The notes beneath the pieces were generated by a model. The model saw nothing but the letters and a program-made list of their open reading frames with translations. It was not told the origin of the DNA and made no database searches. 6,488 nucleotides of DNA from Actinomycetes bacterium (GTDB lineage: Bacteria; Actinomycetota; Actinomycetes; Mycobacteriales; Micromonosporaceae), in NCBI GenBank assembly GCA_023437285.1, contig JAEZGP010000552.1, positions 1 to 6,488 of the forward strand, written 5' to 3'. Shown here piece after piece: positions 1-5,454 of the stretch (the stretch's first letter is position 1; each line of letters begins with the position of its first letter). A program made the translations under genes and the position numbers.

Positions 1-207
1 GGCCTGCCCTGGGTCGACCTGCCCAGCGGCGCCGGCCACGACGCACAGATCATGGCGGCGCTCGGGCCGATCGCCATGGCATTCGTCCCCAGCCTCGCCG
101 GGGTCAGCCACGCGCCGGGCGAGGCGACCCGCCCGGCGGACCTCGTCGCCGGCGCCGACGTGCTGTGCCGCGCCCTGCTCCATGCCGACACCCGGGAGGC
201 CTCATGA
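1..207 (+). CDS. allC: M20-family amidohydrolase, C-terminal end (probable allantoate amidohydrolase)
   Basis: Only the last 68 codons are present; the gene starts upstream of the window. The reading frame is open from base 1 to the TGA at 205-207. The tail carries two conserved blocks of the M20 amidase group (allantoate amidohydrolase, N-carbamoyl-amino-acid hydrolase, ureidoglycolate hydrolase). The first is PSGAGHDAQ (visible residues 8-16), and the second is FVPSLAGVSHAPGE (28-41), whose His is a metal ligand in this family. These enzymes release ammonia and CO2 from carbamoyl or ureido groups in the cytoplasm. The family motifs are seen directly. The choice of allantoate as substrate is inferred from the downstream malate synthase and allantoinase genes; an N-carbamoyl-amino-acid hydrolase cannot be excluded from this fragment. 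The stop overlaps the next start by 4 bp (ATGA), so the two genes are translationally coupled in one operon. Confidence 0.75.
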   Translation, partial: GLPWVDLPSGAGHDAQIMAALGPIAMAFVPSLAGVSHAPGEATRPADLVAGADVLCRALLHADTREAS

Positions 208-1772
208 CCGCCGTACCACTCACCGCCACCGTGCTCACGGACGCCGTCGACACCGACGGGGTCCTCACGGAGGAGGCGTTGGCGCTGGTCGCGACCCTGC
301 AACGCACGTACGGCCACGCGCGCGGGGTGCTGCTCCGCCGCCGTCAGGAACGCGCGGCGGCGTACGCCAGCGGGGTCCGCCCCGGCCTCGACCCGGCCAC
401 GGCGCAGATCCGCGACGGCGACTGGACCGTGCCGCCCGCCCCGCGCGACCTCACCGACCGGCGTTGCGAGATCACCGGGCCCGCCGACCGCAAGATGATG
501 GTCTCGGCGCTGAACTCGGGCGCGAAGGTGTTCCTCTGCGACCTGGAGGATGCGCTGTCGCCCACCTGGGCCAACATCGTCGATGGGCACCGCAACCTGC
601 GCGACTGGGCGGCCGGCACGCTCACGTTCACCCGGCCGGACGGCACGGTGGACACCGTCGGCGCCGACCCGGCCACGATCATCGTCCGCCCGCGCGGCCT
701 GCACCTCGACGAGACCCGCGTGGCCGTCGGCAGCGCCCCGGTCGCGGCCGGGCTGTTCGACATCGCCGTCGCCGCCGTGCTCGCCGGCCGGCAGCGCCAG
801 GCCGCCGGATCGGCCCTCTACCTGTACCTGCCGAAGATCGAGTCGCATCACGAGGCCCAGTGGTGGGACGCGCTCATCGGCGACGTCGAGCGCCGGGTGG
901 GCCTCGCGCCGCGCAGCGTCCGGGTCACCGTCCTCATCGAGACGATCACCGCGGCGTACGAGATGGACGAGATCCTGTTCGCGCTGCGTGAGCGGATCAC
1001 GGGTCTCAACGCGGGCCGCTGGGACTACATCTTCTCGGTTATCAAGAAGTTCGGCGCCGACCCCGCGCACGTGCTGCCCGACCGGCAGCAGGTCACCATG
1101 ACGGTGCCATTTCTCGCCGCGTACGCCCAGCGCCTCGTCGCCGTGGCGCACCGGCGCGGCGCGCACGCGATCGGGGGCATGGCCGCGCTGATCCCGAGCC
1201 GCCGCGACGCGCAGGCCAACGCGCGCGCCTTCGACGGCGTCCGCGCCGACAAGGAGCGCGAGGCCGGTCTCGGCTACGACGGCACGTGGGTGGCCCACCC
1301 GGACCTGGTACCCGTGGCGACGGCGGTGTTCGACGCGGCGCTCGGCGACGCACCGAACCAGCTCACCACGAGGCCGGAGCCGGCCGCCCCGGTCGAGGCG
1401 TTGTTGGACACCGCCATCGACGGCGCGGAGGTCACCCGGGCCGGCGTGACCGGCAACGTGAGCGTGGCGCTGCGCTACCTGGCCGCGTGGTTGGGCGGGC
1501 TGGGGGCGGTCGCGGTGGACGGGCTCATGGAGGACCTCGCCACCGCCGAGATCAGCCGCAGCCAGCTGTGGCAGTGGATCCATCACGGCGTCGCGCTGCC
1601 CGACGGCACGGTGGTCACGGCCGACCTGGTCGGCGGCCTCATCGACGCCGAGGCGGACCGGCTCGTCGCCGACGGCGGGGACGCCGACCTGCTCGGCGCC
1701 GCGGCACAGGCCCTGCGGCGCGGCGCGCTGCAGCCCGTACTCCCGGATTTTGTCGTGGGGGACGTGGCATGA
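204..1772 (+). CDS. aceB: Malate synthase A
   Basis: A complete 522-residue protein, close to the usual 530-540 of malate synthase A. It condenses glyoxylate with acetyl-CoA to give malate and CoA in the cytoplasm. Visible motifs are VRPRG (161-165) with the active-site Arg, LIETI (244-248) with Glu246, the signature GLNAGRWDYIF (267-277) with metal ligand Asp274, and MEDLATAEISRSQLWQW (442-458) with candidate catalytic base Asp444. In the PROSITE-type signature [KR][DENQ]H..GLN the usual His is Arg264 here. The ATG at 204 is chosen because GGGAGG lies at 194-199 and it gives an ATGA overlap with the upstream gene; an in-frame ATG at 165 would overlap that gene by 43 bp. Its place between an M20 amidohydrolase and a PuuE allantoinase suggests it consumes glyoxylate from ureide breakdown rather than (or besides) serving the isocitrate-lyase bypass. 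No isocitrate lyase gene is in view. Confidence 0.95.
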   Translation: MTAVPLTATVLTDAVDTDGVLTEEALALVATLQRTYGHARGVLLRRRQERAAAYASGVRPGLDPATAQIRDGDWTVPPAPRDLTDRRCEITGPADRKMMVSALNSGAKVFLCDLEDALSPTWANIVDGHRNLRDWAAGTLTFTRPDGTVDTVGADPATIIVRPRGLHLDETRVAVGSAPVAAGLFDIAVAAVLAGRQRQAAGSALYLYLPKIESHHEAQWWDALIGDVERRVGLAPRSVRVTVLIETITAAYEMDEILFALRERITGLNAGRWDYIFSVIKKFGADPAHVLPDRQQVTMTVPFLAAYAQRLVAVAHRRGAHAIGGMAALIPSRRDAQANARAFDGVRADKEREAGLGYDGTWVAHPDLVPVATAVFDAALGDAPNQLTTRPEPAAPVEALLDTAIDGAEVTRAGVTGNVSVALRYLAAWLGGLGAVAVDGLMEDLATAEISRSQLWQWIHHGVALPDGTVVTADLVGGLIDAEADRLVADGGDADLLGAAAQALRRGALQPVLPDFVVGDVA

Positions 1773-2674
1773 CGGGGTACCCGCGCGATCTCGTCGGTTA
1801 CGGGGCGACGCCGCCGGACCCCCGGTGGCCCGGCGGGGCCCGCATCGCGGTGCAGTTCGTCCTCAACTACGAGGAGGGGGCGGAGAACAACGTCCTCGAC
1901 GGTGACCCGGCGAGCGAGACGTTCCTGTCCGAGATCGTGGGCGCGCAGGCGTTCCCGGACCGGCACATGAGCATGGAGACCCTGTACGAGTACGGGTCCA
2001 GGGCCGGTGTGTGGCGGGTGCTGCGGGCATTCGCGCGCCGCGACCTGCCGCTGACGGTGTTCGGGGTGGCCCGGGCGTTGCAGCGCAATCCGGCCGTGGT
2101 GCGGGCGTTCCAGGCGGCCGGGCACGAGATCGCCTGCCACGGACTGCGCTGGATCTCCTACCAGCAGGTCGACGAGGCGACGGAGCGCGCGCACCTGGCC
2201 GAGGCGGTCGCGATCATGCGGGAGGTGACGGGCGAGGCGCCGCTCGGCTGGTATACCGGGCGGGACTCCCCGCGCACCCGCCAGCTCGTCGTCGAGCACG
2301 GCGGGTTCCTCTACGACGCCGACTCCTACGCCGACGACCTGCCGTACTGGGTGTCGGTCGCCGGCACGTCGCATCTGGTCGTGCCGTACACGTTGGACAC
2401 CAACGACATGCGGTTCGCGACCCCGCAGGGGTTCAACTCGGGGGAGCAGTTCTACGCGTACCTGCGCGACGCCTTCGATGTGCTGTACCGGGAGGGCGTC
2501 GAGGGGGCGCCGAAGATGCTGTCGGTCGGGCTGCACTGCCGCATCGTGGGCCGGCCCGCCCGGGTGGCGGCACTGGAGCGCTTCCTCGACCACGTACTCG
2601 GTCACGAGGGCGTGTGGGTGGCCCGCCGGGTGGACATCGCCCGGCACTGGGCGGCGACGCACCCGGCGAGGTGA
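1769..2674 (+). CDS. puuE: PuuE-type allantoinase (polysaccharide-deacetylase fold)
   Basis: A 301-residue protein matching the length (about 300-310) and sequence style of PuuE, an allantoinase recruited from the polysaccharide deacetylase family. It hydrolyses allantoin to allantoate and is unrelated to the amidohydrolase-fold AllB. Family landmarks are PRDLVGYGATPPDPRWPGG (5-23), the NYEEGAENNVLDGD segment (33-46), GHEIACHGLRWISYQ (118-132) in place of the NodB metal-binding HxxxH motif, GWYTGRDSPRTRQLVVE (160-176), DADSYADDLPYW (183-194) and TLDTNDMRF (208-216). The divergent NodB motif fits the reported metal-independent behaviour of PuuE. The ATG at 1769 overlaps the aceB stop (ATGA), with GGGGGA at 1757-1762 six bases upstream. 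It is probably the last gene of the ureide operon, because a regulatory spacer follows. A generic polysaccharide deacetylase is the alternative, but context and motifs argue against it. Confidence 0.9.
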   Translation: MTGYPRDLVGYGATPPDPRWPGGARIAVQFVLNYEEGAENNVLDGDPASETFLSEIVGAQAFPDRHMSMETLYEYGSRAGVWRVLRAFARRDLPLTVFGVARALQRNPAVVRAFQAAGHEIACHGLRWISYQQVDEATERAHLAEAVAIMREVTGEAPLGWYTGRDSPRTRQLVVEHGGFLYDADSYADDLPYWVSVAGTSHLVVPYTLDTNDMRFATPQGFNSGEQFYAYLRDAFDVLYREGVEGAPKMLSVGLHCRIVGRPARVAALERFLDHVLGHEGVWVARRVDIARHWAATHPAR

Positions 2675-2685
2675 CGCCTGTCACA
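2670..2685. promoter_or_regulatory. CRP/GlxR-like dyad
   Basis: The 16-mer GGTGACGCCTGTCACA fits TGTGA-N6-TCACA at 9 of 10 defined positions, and its core GTGAC-N4-GTCAC is a perfect inverted repeat. This resembles the site bound by CRP-family regulators such as actinobacterial Crp/GlxR. It overlaps the puuE stop codon (2672-2674) and sits just upstream of the efflux-gene operators, so it could act on the downstream promoter. The match is seen in the sequence; binding is inferred. The same dyad could form a 5-bp hairpin, but no T-run follows, so a terminator is unlikely. Confidence 0.4.
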
Positions 2686-2690
2686 CTATA

Positions 2691-2709
2691 AAACGAGACG
2701 GTTTCGTTT
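2691..2709. promoter_or_regulatory. Probable TetR-family operator, site 1
   Basis: AAACGAGACGGTTTCGTTT is a palindrome centred on base 2700 with 9-bp half-sites and a single mismatched pair (2697/2703). Length and symmetry are typical of TetR-family operators. It lies upstream of an MFS exporter gene that is co-oriented with a TetR regulator gene, so that regulator is the obvious candidate ligand. A TATAAA at 2687-2692 touches its left edge and could be a -10 element blocked by it, but no matching -35 was seen. Confidence 0.65.
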
Positions 2710-2729
2710 CGATGGCTCGCGGGCTTAGT

Positions 2730-2757
2730 CTGACGCGGGAATACGGAAACGTACCGT
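2730..2757 (+). promoter_or_regulatory. Candidate promoter of the exporter-regulator operon
   Basis: CTGACG (2730-2735) partly resembles a -35 TTGACN element. TACCGT (2752-2757) fits the actinobacterial -10 TANNNT, with a 16-bp spacer. The -10 lies inside operator site 2, which would give simple repression. Transcription would begin near 2764, leaving a leader of about 15 nt with a Shine-Dalgarno sequence. The hexamers are weak, so this is a best guess. Confidence 0.35.
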
Positions 2758-2760
2758 TTC
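2746..2760. promoter_or_regulatory. Probable TetR-family operator, site 2
   Basis: GAAACGTACCGTTTC is an inverted repeat with 6-bp arms (GAAACG / CGTTTC) around a 3-base centre at 2753. It ends 18 bases before the chosen MFS start and overlaps the best -10 candidate, the expected place for a repressor site. It shares AAACG/CGTTT half-site words with site 1, though the arm spacing differs (3 versus 9 bases between these words). Confidence 0.6.
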
Positions 2761-2765
2761 GATAT

Positions 2766-2771
2766 GGGGGA
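2766..2771 (+). promoter_or_regulatory. Ribosome binding site deciding the MFS start
   Basis: GGGGGA lies 7 bases before the ATG at 2779. The earlier in-frame ATG at 2764 has no Shine-Dalgarno sequence and sits directly behind operator site 2, so the ATG at 2779 is preferred. Confidence 0.65.
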
Positions 2772-2778
2772 TGGTGGC

Positions 2779-4377
2779 ATGCAGCCACACGCCGACAGCA
2801 ACACCGACACCGGGCATCCGCGCCGCTGGGCGATCCTCGGGGTCCTGGTCATCAGCCTGCTCGTGGTCGTACTCGACAACACCGTGCTCAACGTGGCGCT
2901 CAAGGCGATCGCCGACCCGGTCCACGGCCTGGGCGCGACCCAGAGCCAGCTCGAATGGGCCATCAACTCCTACACGCTGGTCTTCGCCGGCCTCCTGTTC
3001 ACCTGGGGCGTCCTCGGCGACCGCGCCGGCCGCAAGCGCATCCTGCTGCTCGGCATGGTGCTGTTCGGCCTGGCCTCGCTGATCTCCGCGTACGCCCAGA
3101 CGCCTACCCAGCTGGTCTGGGCCCGCGCGCTCATGGGCATCGGCGGCGCGGCGGTCATGCCGTCCACCCTGTCGATCATCTCCAACGTCTTCGACCCGCG
3201 CGAGCGCGCCAAGGCGATCGGCCTGTGGGCCGGATCGGTCGGCCTCGCCGTCGCGATCGGCCCGGTCGTCGGCGGTTTCCTGCTGGAGCACTTCTGGTGG
3301 GGCTCGGTCTTCTTCATCAACGTGCCGATCGTGGTGGCCGGCGTGGTGCTGATCGCGATGCTGGTGCCCGAGTCGCGCGACCCGAAGCCCGGCCGCATCG
3401 ACCTCGTCGGCGTCCTGCTGTCCATCGCCGGCCTCGTCGCGCTCGTCTACGGCATCATCGACGGCGGCGAGCACGGCTTCGGCCGGCCGCAGGCCTGGGG
3501 GGCCATCGCCGCCGGCGTGCTCATCCTCGTCGCGTTCGTCGCGTTCGAGTCGCGCAGCGACCACCCGTCGCTGGACGTGCGCCTGTTCCGCAACCCGCGG
3601 TTCTCCGCCGCCGTCAGCGCGGTGGGCCTGGTCTTCTTCGCGGCCATGGGCACCATGTTCTTCCTGGCCTTCTACCTGCAGTTGGTGCGCGGGTTCACGG
3701 CGCTGGAAGCGGGCCTGATGATGACGCCCTTCGCGGCGGCCCAGCTCATCTTCGCCCCGCGCAGCGCGGCGATGGTGCGCCGGTTCGGCCCGAAGCTCGT
3801 CTGCGCGGTGGGCCTCGCGGTGGTGACCCTGACCCTGGCCGCTTACCTGTTCGTTACCGAGACCACCCCGGTCTGGGTACTGCTCGTGCTCGCGTTCGGG
3901 CAGGGCGTCGGCATGGCCAACGTCATGCCGCCGGCCACCGAGTCGGTCATGTCGTCCCTGCCGCGCGAGAAGGCCGGCGTGGGTTCGGCCGTCAGCAACA
4001 CGATCCGCCAGATCGGCGGCGCCCTCGGCGTGGCCGTGCTCGGCTCGCTGCTCGCCGCCGTGTACCGCGACGAGATCTCCGGCGCCGTCGAGGCGCTGCC
4101 GGCCGGCGCGCGCGACGCGGCGGCGGAGTCCATCAGCGGGGCGTACGGGGTGGCCGCGCAGGTCGGCCCGGCGGCCGGCCCGCTGATGGAGGCGGCCAAC
4201 GCGTCGTTCGTCAGCGCGATGCACTGGGCGGCCGGCGGCTCGGCGGTCATCGCGGTGATCGGCATCGGCGTCGTGCTCGCGTGGCTGCCGCGCCAGTCGG
4301 CGCCGCACACCCCGCCCGCGCCGCCCGCTCCCGAGGCCCGCGAACTGGCCGAAGTCAGCGGATCTCCCGCACAATAG
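2779..4377 (+). CDS. MFS drug:H+ antiporter, DHA2 (EmrB/QacA) family, 14 TM
   Basis: A 532-residue integral membrane protein of usual DHA2 length, predicted to export toxic compounds in exchange for protons. DHA2 marks are LDNTVLNVAL in TM1 (32-41), motif A GDRAGRKR between TM2 and TM3 (80-87), RALMGIGGAAVMPSTLSII (116-134), and antiporter motif C ending GPVVGG in TM5 (161-166). The later half has NPRFSAAV (272-279), MMTPFAAAQLI (314-324) and VGSAVSNTIRQIGGALGVAV (401-420). About 14 hydrophobic segments can be counted from residue 17 to 503, with a long polar loop (about 430-480) before the last one. The C-terminal tail (about 505-532) is Pro/Ala-rich. The start is set by GGGGGA at 2766-2771. 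The tetR gene follows after 14 nt, and operator palindromes precede the gene, so expression is probably induced by a ligand of that repressor. The substrate cannot be told from sequence. Confidence 0.93.
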   Translation: MQPHADSNTDTGHPRRWAILGVLVISLLVVVLDNTVLNVALKAIADPVHGLGATQSQLEWAINSYTLVFAGLLFTWGVLGDRAGRKRILLLGMVLFGLASLISAYAQTPTQLVWARALMGIGGAAVMPSTLSIISNVFDPRERAKAIGLWAGSVGLAVAIGPVVGGFLLEHFWWGSVFFINVPIVVAGVVLIAMLVPESRDPKPGRIDLVGVLLSIAGLVALVYGIIDGGEHGFGRPQAWGAIAAGVLILVAFVAFESRSDHPSLDVRLFRNPRFSAAVSAVGLVFFAAMGTMFFLAFYLQLVRGFTALEAGLMMTPFAAAQLIFAPRSAAMVRRFGPKLVCAVGLAVVTLTLAAYLFVTETTPVWVLLVLAFGQGVGMANVMPPATESVMSSLPREKAGVGSAVSNTIRQIGGALGVAVLGSLLAAVYRDEISGAVEALPAGARDAAAESISGAYGVAAQVGPAAGPLMEAANASFVSAMHWAAGGSAVIAVIGIGVVLAWLPRQSAPHTPPAPPAPEARELAEVSGSPAQ

Positions 4378-4391
4378 CGAAGGTGACCACC

Positions 4392-5015
4392 GTGACGAGC
4401 ACTGCGCGGACCGACCGGGCCCAGCCGACCGACGAACGGAAGGCACCCGGGCGGCCGCGCAGTGCCCGCGTGGACGAGGCCATCACGGAGGCAATGCTCG
4501 ACCTGCTCGCCGAGGGCAGCTCGTTCGAGGCGCTGACCATCGAGGCGGTCGCGGCCCGGGCCGGGGTCGGCAAGGCGACGATCTACCGACGCTGGCCCAA
4601 CAAGGAGTCCATGCTGGTCGCCGCGATCGCCCGGCTCAAGGGCGACCCGCCCGTACCGCCCGGCACGTCGCTGCGCGAGGACCTGGTCACGATGCTGCGC
4701 CCCGTCGGCGCCATCCGATCGACGCGGGCGGGCCAGATCATGCCGTGCCTCATTCCGGAGTTGCGGCGCAGCCCCGAGCTGCAGGACGTGTTCCATCGGG
4801 CGATGGAGCCCCGCCGCGAGGCGCTGCGCAAGGTGCTCCGCTACTGGATCGAGCGCGGCGAGCTGCGCGCCGACGTCGACGTCGAACTCATGCAGGCCAT
4901 GCTCGCCGGCCCGCTGCTGGCCAAGAACGTGCTGTTCTGGAACCCCGACCTGCCCCGGGAGAACCTGCCGGAGCGCCTCGTGGACGCCGTCCTGGCCGGC
5001 ATCGGGGTCCGCTAA
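4392..5015 (+). CDS. TetR/AcrR-family transcriptional repressor
   Basis: A 207-residue protein, normal for the family. A basic N-terminal arm with GRPRSARVDEAI (20-31) leads into the TetR DNA-binding domain. The helix-turn-helix is LTIEAVAARAGVGKATIYRR (48-67), followed by the WPNKESML segment (68-75). The rest is an all-helical ligand-binding and dimerisation domain resembling the TetR_C_11 type (PELRRSPELQ, 122-131; YWIERGELRADVDVELM, 151-167). The GTG at 4392 is chosen because AAGGTGA (4380-4386) lies five bases upstream; the GTG at 4383 is also in frame but lies within that Shine-Dalgarno sequence. The gene lies 14 nt behind the MFS exporter gene and should be co-transcribed with it. It therefore likely represses its own operon through the palindromes at 2691-2709 and 2746-2760. 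The stop overlaps the convergent cupin stop by 4 bp. Confidence 0.92.
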   Translation: MTSTARTDRAQPTDERKAPGRPRSARVDEAITEAMLDLLAEGSSFEALTIEAVAARAGVGKATIYRRWPNKESMLVAAIARLKGDPPVPPGTSLREDLVTMLRPVGAIRSTRAGQIMPCLIPELRRSPELQDVFHRAMEPRREALRKVLRYWIERGELRADVDVELMQAMLAGPLLAKNVLFWNPDLPRENLPERLVDAVLAGIGVR

Positions 5016-5353
5016 TCCTCCGAGGCCGTCCCGGGCCGGTGCGGCGGCGCGAAGACCACCAGCATCGACAGGTCGGCGCTGATGTCGACGAAGTGGTGAG
5101 TCTCCCCGGCGGGCACGTAGATGACGTCACCGGCGCCGACGCGCGCCGAGCCGCTGTCGGCCCAGATGGTGGCCGCCCCCGCGGTGACGACATAGATCTC
5201 GTCCTCGTCGTGGGCGCTCTGGTCGTCGTGGCCCCGGCGGGCGACCGAGTACGTCCCGACGGTCAGGCCGGGGGCGCGCAGGTGCTCGACGTACCGGGTC
5301 GACGCGGGGTCGCTCGGCGTCACGAAGACGCCCGCGCGCTCGATGAGCCTCAT
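5012..5353 (-). CDS. Small single-domain cupin (cupin_2 type) protein
   Basis: A 113-residue protein with one beta-barrel cupin domain. Motif 1 is AHDEDEIYVVTAG (47-59), offering His48 and Glu52 as metal ligands; the first His of the classical HxH is Ser46 here. Motif 2 is GDVIYVPAGETHHF (75-88) with Pro81, Gly83 and metal ligand His86. Three of the four usual ligands are kept, so metal binding is plausible, but enzyme, sensor or storage function cannot be assigned. There is no signal peptide or membrane segment, so it is likely cytoplasmic. It is transcribed alone, away from ruvC. Its TAG stop overlaps the TAA of the tetR gene in a CTAA tetranucleotide, leaving no spacer for a terminator between the convergent genes. 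No convincing Shine-Dalgarno sequence precedes the ATG; a -10-like TAGCCT six bases upstream suggests a leaderless mRNA. Confidence 0.88.
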   Translation of the reverse strand: MRLIERAGVFVTPSDPASTRYVEHLRAPGLTVGTYSVARRGHDDQSAHDEDEIYVVTAGAATIWADSGSARVGAGDVIYVPAGETHHFVDISADLSMLVVFAPPHRPGTASED

Positions 5354-5359
5354 AGGGGC

Positions 5360-5365
5360 AGGCTA
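5360..5365 (-). promoter_or_regulatory. Candidate -10 element of the cupin gene (leaderless)
   Basis: On the minus strand TAGCCT fits TANNNT and ends six bases before the ATG at 5353. That spacing would make the A of the start codon the transcription start, a common arrangement in actinobacteria. No good -35 was found. The absence of a Shine-Dalgarno sequence supports the idea. Confidence 0.4.
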
Positions 5366-5405
5366 TCCCGGGCGTGTCGGCACGCGGCACCTTCGAGGCG
5401 TGCGG

Positions 5406-5411
5406 TAGCGT
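5406..5411 (+). promoter_or_regulatory. Candidate -10 element of ruvCA
   Basis: TAGCGT fits the actinobacterial TANNNT -10 and lies immediately left of the LexA box, so transcription would start inside the box at about 5418. A convincing -35 was not seen. The leader would be about 37 nt and include the ruvC Shine-Dalgarno sequence. Confidence 0.45.
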
Positions 5412-5412
5412 C

Positions 5413-5428
5413 TCGAACGCACGTTCGT
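5413..5428. promoter_or_regulatory. LexA (SOS) box upstream of ruvC
   Basis: TCGAACGCACGTTCGT matches the Gram-positive/actinobacterial LexA consensus TCGAAC-N4-GTTCGA at 11 of 12 defined positions, and the core CGAAC-N4-GTTCG is a perfect palindrome. It lies 26 bp before the ruvC start and just downstream of a -10-like TAGCGT, ideal for repression. LexA control of ruvCAB is known in several bacteria, so damage induction of this operon is a strong inference. The box is 59 bp from the cupin start codon and might also influence that gene. Confidence 0.85.
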
Positions 5429-5440
5429 GGTCTGATCCCG

Positions 5441-5446
5441 GGGAGG
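5441..5446 (+). promoter_or_regulatory. Ribosome binding site deciding the ruvC start
   Basis: GGGAGG lies eight bases before the GTG at 5455. The open frame extends upstream to 5374, but an upstream start would place the LexA box and this Shine-Dalgarno sequence inside the coding region and add residues absent from the family. Confidence 0.75.
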
Positions 5447-5454
5447 GTGTGCTC

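Larger units (their letters stand above)
2705..2763. repeat. 9-bp direct repeat at 50-bp spacing across the operator region
   Basis: CGTTTCGAT occurs at 2705-2713 and again at 2755-2763, exactly 50 bp apart, or close to five helical turns. Each copy contains the right half of an operator palindrome plus GAT. The phasing would place two bound repressor dimers on the same DNA face; cooperative binding is inferred, not shown. Confidence 0.55.

Noticed and set aside
165..203. Upstream ATG extending malate synthase by 13 residues
   Set aside because: It would overlap the upstream gene by 43 bp. The ATG at 204 has GGGAGG upstream and gives the ATGA overlap also seen at the next junction.
1583..2662. 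A 359-codon minus-strand frame opposite aceB/puuE
   Set aside because: It is an antisense shadow of two well-supported genes, with Arg/Pro/His-rich composition and no family motif.
2671..2684. Hairpin GTGAC-GCCT-GTCAC as an intrinsic terminator of the ureide operon
   Set aside because: The stem is only 5 bp and is followed by ACTATAAAACG rather than a T-run. It is better explained as a protein-binding dyad.
2764..2778. Earlier in-frame ATG for the MFS gene
   Set aside because: There is no Shine-Dalgarno sequence before it, and it lies right behind operator site 2 near the expected transcription start. The ATG at 2779 has GGGGGA at good spacing.
2478..4391. Very long N-terminal extension of the TetR frame through the MFS gene
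   Set aside because: The extension is Arg/Pro/Gly-rich out-of-frame translation of the MFS gene. The real TetR protein starts at the GTG at 4392 behind AAGGTGA.
2725..4446. A 573-codon open frame on the minus strand opposite the MFS gene
   Set aside because: The translation is low-complexity, rich in Arg, Asp, Glu, His and Ala, with no recognisable domain. It is the antisense shadow expected of GC-rich codon bias; the plus-strand frame is a clear MFS transporter.
5374..5454. Upstream ATG adding 27 residues to RuvC
   Set aside because: The extension would contain the LexA box and the Shine-Dalgarno sequence and does not resemble RuvC. The family N-terminus begins exactly at the GTG at 5455.
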